The translations under genes and the position numbers were made by a program. The notes beneath the pieces were generated by a model that had not been told where the DNA came from, ran no database searches, and worked only from the letters and a program-made list of their open reading frames with translations. A stretch of DNA of 49,858 nt from a virus: the IMG/VR virus record IMGVR_UViG_3300042300_000380, positions 1 through 49,858 of that record; one strand, given 5' to 3'. This document shows, one piece after another, positions 33,168-41,985 of this stretch (its first letter is position 1; each line of letters opens with the position of its first letter).

Positions 33168-34472
33168 TTATTTAAATAGTTCGTTTACGGAACCGAGGAA
33201 AGAACCATTCCATTTTGATTTTTGGATTTTTACTTCCTGAGACCCGCCAAGGTCTGAGGACTTCTTAATTGCAGTCTCTGATTCTACTGCATCGACACGC
33301 TTTTCTACACCATCAATCGTGTTTTTGATGTTCTCAACAGTTTTGTTGAGTTCTGAGTGTTGTTCTGCCAACTCTGATATTCTGGCTTCTACGCTCTTGC
33401 TAAAAGATTCAACTGTTTCTTTAATAGTTGTAACTTGTGCTGCATTTGCTTCTGAAGCCTTGCTTAGAGTTTCTGAGAAAAAGCCTTTTAGGTCACCTAA
33501 CATTTTTGCAAAATCAGGTTCATCAACGACGACTTCTGAGACGTCTGCTGCTTTTTCAACGATTTCGGCAGAAGCATCTGCTACTACATCTTCTGTAACA
33601 GCTTTTTCAATTACTGCTTCTGCAGGGATTGAAACTTCTACTGGAGCAGTTTCTTCAACTGCTACTGTTTCTGTGTTTTCTGACACTTCATTACCTCCTT
33701 TTGCGTTTGCCTGTTTTGCTATTTGTGTTTCAGGCAACGTAAATCTTGACTTCTTAAATGAAGCAAGAATTTTATCTATTTCTTTTGCTTTGTTAACATC
33801 GTTAGTTTCTACCCAGCCAATTAAACTTGCTAGTTTGCCAGTTACTGGTGAGGTATAGGTTGCTTCTGTTGACATAAATACGGAATCACTATCTTCACAA
33901 TAAAAAATATTTTCCGTAATGGTATCTGCTGCTATTCCTTTAAAAATTAATTGTCCATTCATTTTTTGAATAGATAAAATATTACATAATTCATTTGCTG
34001 GTGAATCTACAACTGATAGTTCTATCAATGAGTATTCTTTAATAAATCTTACTGGATTTCCTGTAGACTTATTTACTTCGTTTTCTGAATCTACAATCTT
34101 TCCGCCAATTGAAAATCCTTGAAGAGTTCCGTCTAAAACTTTTTCCCAGGTATCTTGTGCGCCTTTTGATATGTATGCATCTACATATACTCCATTATAA
34201 AATTCACCTGATTTTGTATCATAATAAGTTTCTGGTCTAAATGAAACCATTTTGCCAACTGCATTGGATGAATGCATTTCTCTGATATTGCCTCTAAAAC
34301 CTTCAAAAGCTTTTAAGCTTGCTTCTGCGGTTACAACATCTCCTGTTTGATCAATGTTGTCTAGTGTTGCAAAACCAGAAACTGTTCTCTTTTCACGATT
34401 GACTTTTGTGAAAGGAATAGATAAACTAATATCATCGCCATTACTGGACCAATAAGATTTTTCGATATTCAT
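33168..34472 (-). CDS. capsid maturation protease fused to scaffold
   Basis: A 434-residue protein (from ATG 34472) that processes the prohead. The N-terminal 160 residues are a HK97-type serine protease: His67 in REMHSSNA, Ser121 in GFSIGG, and Glu/Asp in IELSVVDSPANE. The central part is acidic and alanine-rich (VEVSIPAEAVIEKAV), and the last 130 residues are a coiled coil (VESFSKSVEARISEL) ending in WNGSFLGSVNELF. Such fusions act as scaffold and are then cut away. An upstream TTG at 34508 would extend the frame by 12 residues; neither start has a strong ribosome site. Confidence 0.9.
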   Translation of the reverse strand: MNIEKSYWSSNGDDISLSIPFTKVNREKRTVSGFATLDNIDQTGDVVTAEASLKAFEGFRGNIREMHSSNAVGKMVSFRPETYYDTKSGEFYNGVYVDAYISKGAQDTWEKVLDGTLQGFSIGGKIVDSENEVNKSTGNPVRFIKEYSLIELSVVDSPANELCNILSIQKMNGQLIFKGIAADTITENIFYCEDSDSVFMSTEATYTSPVTGKLASLIGWVETNDVNKAKEIDKILASFKKSRFTLPETQIAKQANAKGGNEVSENTETVAVEETAPVEVSIPAEAVIEKAVTEDVVADASAEIVEKAADVSEVVVDEPDFAKMLGDLKGFFSETLSKASEANAAQVTTIKETVESFSKSVEARISELAEQHSELNKTVENIKNTIDGVEKRVDAVESETAIKKSSDLGGSQEVKIQKSKWNGSFLGSVNELFK

Positions 34473-34527
34473 ATGCTTAATTTTATCTTTGTATACATAA
34501 AAAGGCAAATAACTAGTTGCCTAATAA

Positions 34528-36114
34528 TTAAGCTGTGGTTCTACCCTCACCTTTTGGATTTCTGGCCTCCCCAGAAATATCGGGAGAATTTGCAGATCTC
34601 TCCTGAGTTCTTTGTCTTGAATTACCAGCCTGGGCTCTTTGCTCTGCCGCTCCCTGTGCTTTTAAATCAACGACATCATCTCCGCCATCTCTAGGAACCA
34701 TGCCCTTTCTAATTCTAACTTCATTTGGGGTAATTACTTGCATTCTTAAATATCGCTCATCAATTTTAGACTGAGTGTCCTCATCTGTTAAAGTTAATTC
34801 ATTAAATTTAAGCATTAATGCATCTGTTTTTTCTGAAATAATTCTATTTATTTTTTTCTCTAAAATATCTTGTGCTGGTCTACATACTTGCTCTTTAAAC
34901 ATTTTATCTGCATCACGAGCAGACGCTAAACTAATTCCTTCTGGAACTCCTATTTTATTTATAGGAACTCTATGGGCTAATAGTATTTCATCTCTATTTG
35001 CTTTTCTATAAACATTAAATGAAGACTCTTGAGAGTTTGCCTCAATTGGCTCCATTTTAAATTCAACCTTTGAGTCTGGACTGTCTGGTGGAAGTGGTAC
35101 ATATAATGATCTGTGGTTTTTACCCTTTAGCCCTACTTGAAAAAACTCCAATAATTTTCTTTCAGATTCTGGTGAGAGCTTTGCGCCCTTAACAGTAATT
35201 ATATATCTTGGAACTGCTTTATTTTCAAAATAATCTAAATTATATTTACCAGCAAACTCATTGCCAGCCATTGATGTTTGTGCTGCGACTATATCTGGAA
35301 GGCCATAGTAATTGTTCATTGGTGTATATTTCTTTAAATGAATAATTTCATTTGGTCTATCTGTTCCGTCGGCTATTGGATTAGGAGTTTCTTGATCACC
35401 GAAATTTCTAAAGTATACGGCTTTTCCGTATAACAATTGAATAAATCCATCACGCAAACGACGAACACGCATGGTCTTAGCTGGGATATGTCCGACATAT
35501 CCTATGTTTCCTGAAGTAGTTCTACCAATTTCAATAAATCCATTACCCGTAGCTTCTAAATCTGTATAGGCTTTAATTAATGTTTCTGTAAATGTTTCTT
35601 CTTCATTTGTTTCTTCTAGCCAATTATCTAAATCTTGGCGAAGCTTGTTTAATTTTCTACGTGCTCTATCTAATTGTTTGTCGTCTGAAATATTGTCTAA
35701 AGCATCATTTGCTTTTTTTGTTTCTATAAATGTATACCCAAGTCCTACAATATTTGCAACCTTTGCATTAATTGCTGCGTAGTTGTACGGTGATATTTCA
35801 TAAATTTTTGAAAGGTATTCTAGGTTATAGACTGGTTGAACCAAATCGAACATTGCATATCCAGTAACTGCCTGTTGCAATAAATTTTGTTGCGTTCCAG
35901 TTCCGTCTTGACCAATAAATCTTTTTGAAAACTCTCTAGACATTTTTCGTCTAAAATTAGTGCTAAGGCCATTAACTTTTTTTAATTCTGATTCTCCGAT
36001 ATTAAATGGGTCATTATCTACTACAACCTCTTTGCTATTAAATCTTACCCAATCAGCAGAATTTGATATATCTATATTTTGAACAAACTCTGTATCATCA
36101 TTAATAAATTCCAT
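34528..36114 (-). CDS. portal protein
   Basis: A 528-residue protein forming the DNA entry ring. Characteristic segments are SKIYEISPYNYAAINAKVAN, the crown-clip region with FTETLIKAYTDLEATGNGFI, and HRVPINKIGV after the stem helices. The C-terminal 50 residues are basic, polar and disordered (RAQAGNSRQRTQERSANSPD). Order before protease and capsid is normal for HK97-like phages. It overlaps the 111-residue gene by one base. Confidence 0.92.
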   Translation of the reverse strand: MEFINDDTEFVQNIDISNSADWVRFNSKEVVVDNDPFNIGESELKKVNGLSTNFRRKMSREFSKRFIGQDGTGTQQNLLQQAVTGYAMFDLVQPVYNLEYLSKIYEISPYNYAAINAKVANIVGLGYTFIETKKANDALDNISDDKQLDRARRKLNKLRQDLDNWLEETNEEETFTETLIKAYTDLEATGNGFIEIGRTTSGNIGYVGHIPAKTMRVRRLRDGFIQLLYGKAVYFRNFGDQETPNPIADGTDRPNEIIHLKKYTPMNNYYGLPDIVAAQTSMAGNEFAGKYNLDYFENKAVPRYIITVKGAKLSPESERKLLEFFQVGLKGKNHRSLYVPLPPDSPDSKVEFKMEPIEANSQESSFNVYRKANRDEILLAHRVPINKIGVPEGISLASARDADKMFKEQVCRPAQDILEKKINRIISEKTDALMLKFNELTLTDEDTQSKIDERYLRMQVITPNEVRIRKGMVPRDGGDDVVDLKAQGAAEQRAQAGNSRQRTQERSANSPDISGEARNPKGEGRTTA

Positions 36115-36449
36115 TAAGGCTTTCCTCCATTTTTAATTGAATCTTTGTATACGCCGATATCTAGCGGATCTGGTGTTAGACCCCAATCTAATCTTTGTTT
36201 TTGGTGTTCAAATTCTTCATCATCAATTTTACGTCTACCTGATAAAAATTTAGGCTGACCTTCATATATTCCAAATGATCTTACTTCTCTGGCTAGCAAG
36301 TCTATCTTTGACCGATTACCTTTTTTAGATGTTATTGATAAAAAATTTCCATCGTCATCGCCAATCCATCTTCCGTCTGGCATTTCCCACACGTATATTC
36401 CTAGAGTTGTTTCTTCTATTACTTTTTGATTAACATTTTTAATATCCAT
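36114..36449 (-). CDS. small conserved phage protein before portal
   Basis: A 111-residue protein with an N-terminal beta sheet (LGIYVWEMPDGRWIGDDDG) and a hydrophilic remainder (HQKQRLDWGLTPDPLDIG). Similar WxMPDGRxIGDDxGNFL proteins lie upstream of phage portals, as I recall, but no role is established. It is the first gene of the portal-to-capsid operon and is translated from ATG at 36449. Confidence 0.7.
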   Translation of the reverse strand: MDIKNVNQKVIEETTLGIYVWEMPDGRWIGDDDGNFLSITSKKGNRSKIDLLAREVRSFGIYEGQPKFLSGRRKIDDEEFEHQKQRLDWGLTPDPLDIGVYKDSIKNGGKP

Positions 36450-36470
36450 TAGGTATTAATTCTACCATTA

Positions 36471-36498
36471 CTTGTAGTTAAAGTCCATATTTTGTCAA
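36471..36498 (-). promoter_or_regulatory. possible promoter for the portal-capsid operon
   Basis: A perfect TTGACA (-35) at 36493-36498, 16 nt spacer and a weak TACAAG. A better-looking TAGAAT lies at 36459-36464 but with a 28-nt spacing. The -35 sits in the inverted repeat GTCAA-N5-TTGAC (36494-36508), which could be an operator. Confidence 0.45.
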
Positions 36499-36512
36499 GA
36501 CAATTGACAGAA

Positions 36513-38387
36513 TTATGAGTTTTGTATCACAAGCCAGTCATTATTATATAGGTTTACTGAATTTTCGGACAAGGTTATGGAAGATCCGCTGGTTTGATAG
36601 GACTGCCTAGAGGTATATAAATCATAATGATTAATAATCTTATTATAATCTAATGAATTTTGGTAAAATGACATATATTGATATAGAGCCTTTACCGATC
36701 CATTAGATTTATGATTTATAGTTAATTCCCCTTCTACTGGCTCCGTTAAGTTAATGACTACATGATATAAATTATTATATTTAAATATATTAGAAATATT
36801 AGTTTCTGGGGTCGCATCCACACCATTTACGTATATAGAGTCAATATTATCTTTATTGACATTTCCTAGACTATCCCAATAATACCCAGTTTCTGTTGAA
36901 TCTTGTAAAATTAATCCGCTAAATTTAGGAAGTAGGTCTACCACTTCTGCTGGGTTTACGTCTATAGTTTCTGTATTTGGATTAATTTCAGCATTAATAA
37001 CATTGTTTTGAGATAAAGGAATGTTTACAATTTCTGCATCGGTTACTGGAAGCAGGAAAAATGGGGTATAAAAAAACTCAATGCTTTTTATTTTATTAGT
37101 TAAATTAATTTTAAATCCAGATTCGCTTGGCGATAATATCCCATTTCTTAAATCTCTAGATACAACTGAATATTTTTTTGATCCCAAATAGTATTCTAAA
37201 TTTTCAATTTTGGATAAATACCCTGATCCATTTTTTGAATACATAATTTGATTATTATAAAAGCTAATATTTAAATTATATAATTTTGGTAAATATTTAG
37301 ATATATCTTCAGAAGAGATTGTTATTCTTATATTTAAAAGTCTACTATCATTAAATTCTAAAGAATTATATTGTGGTATAGATTCTCCATTTGAACATAA
37401 AAAATAATTTATTCCGTCTGTGCTAGTTTCTACAGTAACTCCACTGTCTCCAAACCAATCTATTTTTGAAGAATTCATTGTTATTGCAGCTGGCAAAAAT
37501 ATAGTGTCTTCTAAAACAATACTTTTTTCTTCTGGGATTTCACTACTTTTTATTTGTATATATTGATTTGTTTGATCATAATAAAGATCTTCTGTTATTA
37601 ATTCTTGCCATGATCTATTAAATGGATATGAATATGAAAAAACTTTACTAATGTCTGTATCATAGAACTCAAAAATTTCTCCGTTGTCAGATTGTGATAT
37701 TTGTGCTGGACTGGTGTAACTATCATTTAAATAATGATCTAAAATTTTTGTACTTGGTAGCCCATATCTATATATTGCTACATCATCTATCAAAAAAGTA
37801 TCTTGTGTGTCAGATGTAGGGCCAGATGATATTAATACTTGAGTATTTGTAAATGGATTGCCTTCTATATTTTTACTAATACATAATATGCCGTCTATAT
37901 AGATATGAGCCTCTTTGACTAAATAAACACATACAATGTGAATTGATTTATTTACATATGGAAGATTATACTCTAAAGACTCTTGGTCTAATTTAAAAAT
38001 TATATTTTTATCTTTATAGAATATTCCAATATTTTTAGAAGCATCTCCAAGTATTTTTGTTATTTTATCCGTATATATTTTAGGATATATCCAGCATTCT
38101 AATGTAAAATCATTATCTCCGTAATAAACTGTGCCGAATCCTCCTGGGAAATTATTCTGGTAGTACCCGTTTATTATTGGAAAATTTATATTATTGTCTG
38201 AATTAACCTCTAAACAGTTTTGTCCGCCTAATGATAATGGTATCATTTTGGTTGATGTATCAAAAATTCCACTATATGATGCATCATTATTGCATCCAGA
38301 AAAATCTTTTAGCGTGCCATTTTGAGCACTATCAAGTGTCCAGAATCCTATTGGGTTATCTTTCATAACCATTAATTTATTAGACAT
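36513..38387 (-). CDS. LamG/concanavalin-like surface structural protein
   Basis: A 624-residue protein whose first 230 residues form a LamG-type jelly roll: NPIGFWTLDSAQNGTLKDFS, the FTLECWIYPKI strand, and LIDDVAIYRYGLPSTKI ending the fold. The second half is beta-rich (RSWQELITEDLYYDQTNQ). LamG domains bind sugars or other surface ligands. It lies between the oxygenase array and the portal gene with a promoter at its start. It is probably a capsid or tail surface protein and so also a possible oxygenase substrate. Confidence 0.8.
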   Translation of the reverse strand: MSNKLMVMKDNPIGFWTLDSAQNGTLKDFSGCNNDASYSGIFDTSTKMIPLSLGGQNCLEVNSDNNINFPIINGYYQNNFPGGFGTVYYGDNDFTLECWIYPKIYTDKITKILGDASKNIGIFYKDKNIIFKLDQESLEYNLPYVNKSIHIVCVYLVKEAHIYIDGILCISKNIEGNPFTNTQVLISSGPTSDTQDTFLIDDVAIYRYGLPSTKILDHYLNDSYTSPAQISQSDNGEIFEFYDTDISKVFSYSYPFNRSWQELITEDLYYDQTNQYIQIKSSEIPEEKSIVLEDTIFLPAAITMNSSKIDWFGDSGVTVETSTDGINYFLCSNGESIPQYNSLEFNDSRLLNIRITISSEDISKYLPKLYNLNISFYNNQIMYSKNGSGYLSKIENLEYYLGSKKYSVVSRDLRNGILSPSESGFKINLTNKIKSIEFFYTPFFLLPVTDAEIVNIPLSQNNVINAEINPNTETIDVNPAEVVDLLPKFSGLILQDSTETGYYWDSLGNVNKDNIDSIYVNGVDATPETNISNIFKYNNLYHVVINLTEPVEGELTINHKSNGSVKALYQYMSFYQNSLDYNKIINHYDLYTSRQSYQTSGSSITLSENSVNLYNNDWLVIQNS

Positions 38388-38393
38388 CTTTTA

Positions 38394-38423
38394 ATTATAC
38401 CCTAAATTTTAAAAAATTGTAAA
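38394..38423 (-). promoter_or_regulatory. strong sigma70-like promoter with leaderless start
   Basis: TTTACA, 18 nt, TATAAT at 38394-38399 on the minus strand. Only six bases (TAAAAG) separate the -10 from the ATG at 38387, so the transcript probably starts at or next to the ATG. No Shine-Dalgarno is present. Confidence 0.75.
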
Positions 38424-39026
38424 TTACCAAAATTTCTCTTTAAACCAAAAAAGAGGTATCATATATTTTAAACCAGATTTTGTTGGTTTTGGATCATGCA
38501 TATATGGCTGATAAGATGGAAAAATTACTAAGCTTCCAGCAGATGGCTTAATCTTAATTCCTTGATTTGGAAACTCTATTTCTCCACCCTCATAATCATC
38601 GTTTAAATAGAATACCATTGAAATTGATGGTTGCTTAATGTTATAAATATCTTCCGTATCTACGTGAGGACCCATGTATGCACTTGTATTATATTTTCTT
38701 ATTGTAAAATGGTCTGGCATGTACCCAGAATCTTGATTAGTTTTTTTACAATAATCCTCTACACAAAAATCTATTAAGTTTTTAAGAGTTTTTGCAATAA
38801 TAAAAGAACTTGATTCTTCATTACAATTATTTAATATATTTGTAAATGAAGCCTCTCTAAATTCTCCATATAGCACATTTGCATTACTAGCATACCATGG
38901 CTTCCAATTAGAAAAAATATTTGCATTTTCTTGTTCTACATCATTAATTAAATTAATAAAATGATTTAAATCATCAATTAAATTTTCATAATATACAACA
39001 TTATCACATAGTATTGTTGTTTTCAT
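38424..39026 (-). CDS. 2-oxoglutarate/Fe(II) oxygenase (prolyl hydroxylase type) 6
   Basis: A 200-residue protein, the last gene of the array. Iron ligands are H121 and D123 (GPHVDTED) and H177 (YMHDPK); K187 would bind the 2-oxoglutarate carboxylate. The central strand reads VFYLNDDYEGGEIEFP, the hallmark of viral P4H-like enzymes. It would hydroxylate a protein side chain or another substrate using O2 and 2-oxoglutarate in the cell cytoplasm. It overlaps the preceding oxygenase by 23 nt. Confidence 0.9.
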   Translation of the reverse strand: MKTTILCDNVVYYENLIDDLNHFINLINDVEQENANIFSNWKPWYASNANVLYGEFREASFTNILNNCNEESSSFIIAKTLKNLIDFCVEDYCKKTNQDSGYMPDHFTIRKYNTSAYMGPHVDTEDIYNIKQPSISMVFYLNDDYEGGEIEFPNQGIKIKPSAGSLVIFPSYQPYMHDPKPTKSGLKYMIPLFWFKEKFW

Positions 39027-39822
39027 TATTTTTCATTTTTTCTGAATACTTTATTTGTTTTCCATCTTCAAAATAAAGCATTGCTTCTGGCATTTCTCTT
39101 TTAATTCTTTCTTCTTCTATTTTAAGCCATTCTCTAGGTCCATAAATTTTTTGACTATTTAACCAAGATTGTGACCCGTCTGAAATATAGGTAATAAAGT
39201 TTCTTACAAAAAACTTTTCTCCTTTTTTAATTGTTTTTACTCCATGAAAATATGGTGGCACTGAAGGGAAGACTAAAATGTCTCCCGCTTTTGGCTTGTG
39301 TGAAACAAATTGTCCATCTATAAAAAATTCAATATCTCCACCATCATAGTCGTCATTAATGTATGTTGTGCATGTTAAAAAAAACTTTGAACCTGGCCAT
39401 TCAGCTTCAAATATTTTAAAATCTGTGTGATACTGCATTGCTAGATTATTTTCTAAAACATCTAAATCTTTTTTATATTTTGAAAATGAGGAAGACATTA
39501 ATTGCGCTCCCTCTGGCATAACAACATTATTGTTTTTTATATATTCATTTATTGCAATGTTATATGCTTCATAAACACTATCAGATAAAAGTTTTTCTTT
39601 ATCATACATTTCGCCATACTCTCTAGCTTCTGAATCTTCGTGTTTTTGTTGAGTATAGGTTCCAAAAACTGACCACTTATCCCATTTTCTTAAATAGTAT
39701 TTGCCATCAGATGTTTTTTCAGATTCTTTCATAGTTTGATATAAATCTTCTACATTTGGCAATAAATTTCTATATACCTCTATTTTTGGATAAATTACTA
39801 TTCTTTGATACTGGTTACTCAT
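39004..39822 (-). CDS. 2-oxoglutarate/Fe(II) oxygenase (prolyl hydroxylase type) 5
   Basis: A 272-residue enzyme with H132 and D134 (YHTDFKIFE), H193 (YFHGVK) and K203 as the predicted 2-oxoglutarate anchor. The core sheet contains CTTYINDDYDGGDIEFF. It has a long N-terminal helical part with aromatic residues (KWDKWSVFGTYTQQ) not shared in detail with its neighbours, so substrate choice may differ. ATG overlaps the previous stop as ATGA, with AAAAGGAG eight bases before it. Confidence 0.9.
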   Translation of the reverse strand: MSNQYQRIVIYPKIEVYRNLLPNVEDLYQTMKESEKTSDGKYYLRKWDKWSVFGTYTQQKHEDSEAREYGEMYDKEKLLSDSVYEAYNIAINEYIKNNNVVMPEGAQLMSSSFSKYKKDLDVLENNLAMQYHTDFKIFEAEWPGSKFFLTCTTYINDDYDGGDIEFFIDGQFVSHKPKAGDILVFPSVPPYFHGVKTIKKGEKFFVRNFITYISDGSQSWLNSQKIYGPREWLKIEEERIKREMPEAMLYFEDGKQIKYSEKMKNNENNNTM

Positions 39823-40544
39823 GCATTTTTCTCCTTTTCGTATTTACTCTTATATGTTGGAATTATTCCATTTTGTCTATCTTGTTCCCATTTTTTATAC
39901 ATTAAATCTTGTTCTGATCTTATTCCCTTTAGTTCCACTTCCCATTTAGCTTTTTCTTCATCTGTGTAGACTGCATCTGCATCGTCCCAAAATGATCCAA
40001 TAGTATATCTCTCTCCATTTTTAACTGTAGTTACTTCGTGCTCATTCTTATATCCACCTTTAAATATTGAAATCATTCCAGTTTTTGGTTTTATATTAAT
40101 TGGATAATGTTCAAAATTTAAATTTCCACCATCAAAATTATCATTTAAATATAAAAATATTGCATATTTACTTCTTTGAAATGCTGTAGGGTTACCGTGT
40201 TCATCAGAGTTATCGGAATGAAATCCTGCAAATGCTCCTTCTGTCCATTTTTGTGCATGATAACTAATTTCAGACAGCTTATTGTTAAAACAAATTTCTC
40301 CAGCATTTTTTATTTTTTCTTTAAGGCTGTGAAAATATTTTGGGTCAAAACCAAACGGAATTAAATTATTATCATATTCCCAAAAACCCATAGCATACGA
40401 TTCATAAAAAGAAATTTGATTCCATTTTATGTAATCATTCTGCACAGACATTTCTAAATAATCTATAATTCTTTTGCATTCGTCTTCATTTAAAAAGTTA
40501 TCTATTGTAAAAACATCGTCTTTATGTTGTTTTATATCATACAT
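39819..40544 (-). CDS. 2-oxoglutarate/Fe(II) oxygenase (prolyl hydroxylase type) 4
   Basis: A 241-residue enzyme (from ATG 40544). The iron ligands are in GFHSDNSDEHG (H112, D114 of the longer numbering) and EHEVTT (H172), with R182 as the 2-oxoglutarate anchor. The core strand reads FLYLNDNFDGGNLNFE. I chose the internal ATG because AAAGGA lies eight bases before it. ATG 40553 would place that ribosome site at the start codon. A C-terminal helical tail of about 50 residues (EEKAKWEVELKG) is extra. Confidence 0.9.
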   Translation of the reverse strand: MYDIKQHKDDVFTIDNFLNEDECKRIIDYLEMSVQNDYIKWNQISFYESYAMGFWEYDNNLIPFGFDPKYFHSLKEKIKNAGEICFNNKLSEISYHAQKWTEGAFAGFHSDNSDEHGNPTAFQRSKYAIFLYLNDNFDGGNLNFEHYPINIKPKTGMISIFKGGYKNEHEVTTVKNGERYTIGSFWDDADAVYTDEEKAKWEVELKGIRSEQDLMYKKWEQDRQNGIIPTYKSKYEKEKNA

Positions 40545-41256
40545 TATTGTCATCCTTTAATTTAGTTATGGTCCAAAACCAAGGAGATGTGTATCTACAT
40601 CCTTCTTTAACAACATTAACCCCGTGAATATAATTCATATCTCCAGGGAAAAAATATGCTGCTCTAGCTTTTGGTTTAAATGATATATTTTGTTTTGGAA
40701 AATGTAACTCCCCGCCTTCATAGTCATCATTTAAATAAAATATTGTTCCTAAATCGTACCATGGGAAGTCATTTTCTTTTCCTGCGTCTGGGCCCTCGTG
40801 TAACTCTTTATCTGCATGGGGGAATTGATATGTTCCTTTTGGCCAACGTACAATAGCTGGGTGGGTAGACATGGCCTCTACATTATAAAATGATTCAATA
40901 ACAGGTTTTAATCTATCTATAATATTTCTTAGCATTAGAACAACATCTTGATTTGCTTTCATTAAAGTATTAAGTGTGGCTACTCTATTTTCCCATACCC
41001 TATGATCATAAATTATTGTTCCATTTTCATTATAATGGGATTCTGTAACATCCCAAATTTTATTATTTTTAGCAAAATTTAATAAAAATTCTTGTTCTTC
41101 ATTTGTTAAAAAGTTTTCTATTTCTTGTATCATATCTGAAGATGATCCGAAATAGCCAGAAGGTGTTATTGATTGCCTTGCTGTTCTAATATACTTATTA
41201 TCGTTTATAGAATCAACATTTTGAATTATGTCTTTTCCTTTAGCGTTTTCAAACAT
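40537..41256 (-). CDS. 2-oxoglutarate/Fe(II) oxygenase (prolyl hydroxylase type) 3
   Basis: A 239-residue enzyme with H147 and D149 (FPHADKE), H211 (YIHGVN) and R221. The core strand is IFYLNDDYEGGELHFP. A 50-residue N-terminal extension (VDSINDNKYIRTARQS) precedes the fold. An excellent ribosome site GGAGGCACAT precedes the ATG. It is the first of four consecutive oxygenases and follows the DUF6065-like pair. Confidence 0.9.
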   Translation of the reverse strand: MFENAKGKDIIQNVDSINDNKYIRTARQSITPSGYFGSSSDMIQEIENFLTNEEQEFLLNFAKNNKIWDVTESHYNENGTIIYDHRVWENRVATLNTLMKANQDVVLMLRNIIDRLKPVIESFYNVEAMSTHPAIVRWPKGTYQFPHADKELHEGPDAGKENDFPWYDLGTIFYLNDDYEGGELHFPKQNISFKPKARAAYFFPGDMNYIHGVNVVKEGCRYTSPWFWTITKLKDDNNV

Positions 41257-41265
41257 ATGTGCCTC

Positions 41266-41985
41266 CTATTTATATTCCTTTGGTACCCAAATATTTTTTT
41301 TATAAATTCCTCCGCCTTTTACTCTAAAATTTTTAGCAGTCTTAACGTGTTTTTTTACCATTTCTTTTTTTTCATGAAGGACTGGATCCATCGACCAATC
41401 CTCTCTTTTAAATGGAATTACTTGTGCATACGGAGTTCCTTTTGGAATTAACCCGACAAAATCATTTTTTAAAAAAAATGGAATAAGGCCAGATATAGTA
41501 TACATATCACTATCTATAATACCATTAGTTGTTAAAAATGGTAAATCAAATCTATTAAGGGGATTTAAAACTAATAAGCTATATCCTTTGGGGGTCTCCA
41601 TAGCCCAATTTGGCCACCAATGAAAATGAGTTTCTCTATATCCACTTGGTACCACAAACTCTGGCATTTTTTCTCTTCTTGCACAAAACTCTTCATATCC
41701 TTTTGGCGTTTCTACGTATATCTCACCTTTATATTCGTAAAAAGCTAAATCACATGGAGTTTTTAAAAGATACCCTAAAGAAAATGAATCTAGTAACGCT
41801 GGGCAAGACTTAAATCCAAGTCCTCTTTCTCCAAAATTATCAGTTACATAAGATCCATCATCGTTTTTCCAATATTTACTTGCTTGGGAAAACCAATTGG
41901 GAATGCTTAATTTTGCTGGTACTGGCAAAAAGTCTTTTGAGTCTTTGTTATATGGCCTTGAAGAATGAAAAATAATTTTATTCAT
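41266..41985 (-). CDS. protein related to DUF6065 (unknown function)
   Basis: A 239-residue protein (ATG 41985; ATG 42000 is an in-frame alternative). It contains FKSCPALLDSFSLGYLLKTP, ETPKGYSLLVLNPLNRFDLP and FVGLIPKGTPYAQVIPFKRE. These resemble the pattern of DUF6065-type phage and bacterial proteins, which I believe adopt a cupin-like sheet. No HxD iron site is present, so it is not one of the oxygenases. Its place inside the array suggests work on the same substrate. The family relation is recalled, not tested. Confidence 0.65.
   Translation of the reverse strand: MNKIIFHSSRPYNKDSKDFLPVPAKLSIPNWFSQASKYWKNDDGSYVTDNFGERGLGFKSCPALLDSFSLGYLLKTPCDLAFYEYKGEIYVETPKGYEEFCARREKMPEFVVPSGYRETHFHWWPNWAMETPKGYSLLVLNPLNRFDLPFLTTNGIIDSDMYTISGLIPFFLKNDFVGLIPKGTPYAQVIPFKREDWSMDPVLHEKKEMVKKHVKTAKNFRVKGGGIYKKNIWVPKEYK

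Noticed and set aside
33319-33858. Long plus-strand open frame of about 179 codons
   Set aside because: It lies opposite the low-complexity scaffold part of the protease gene; it has no conserved features and is of opposite strand to all other genes.
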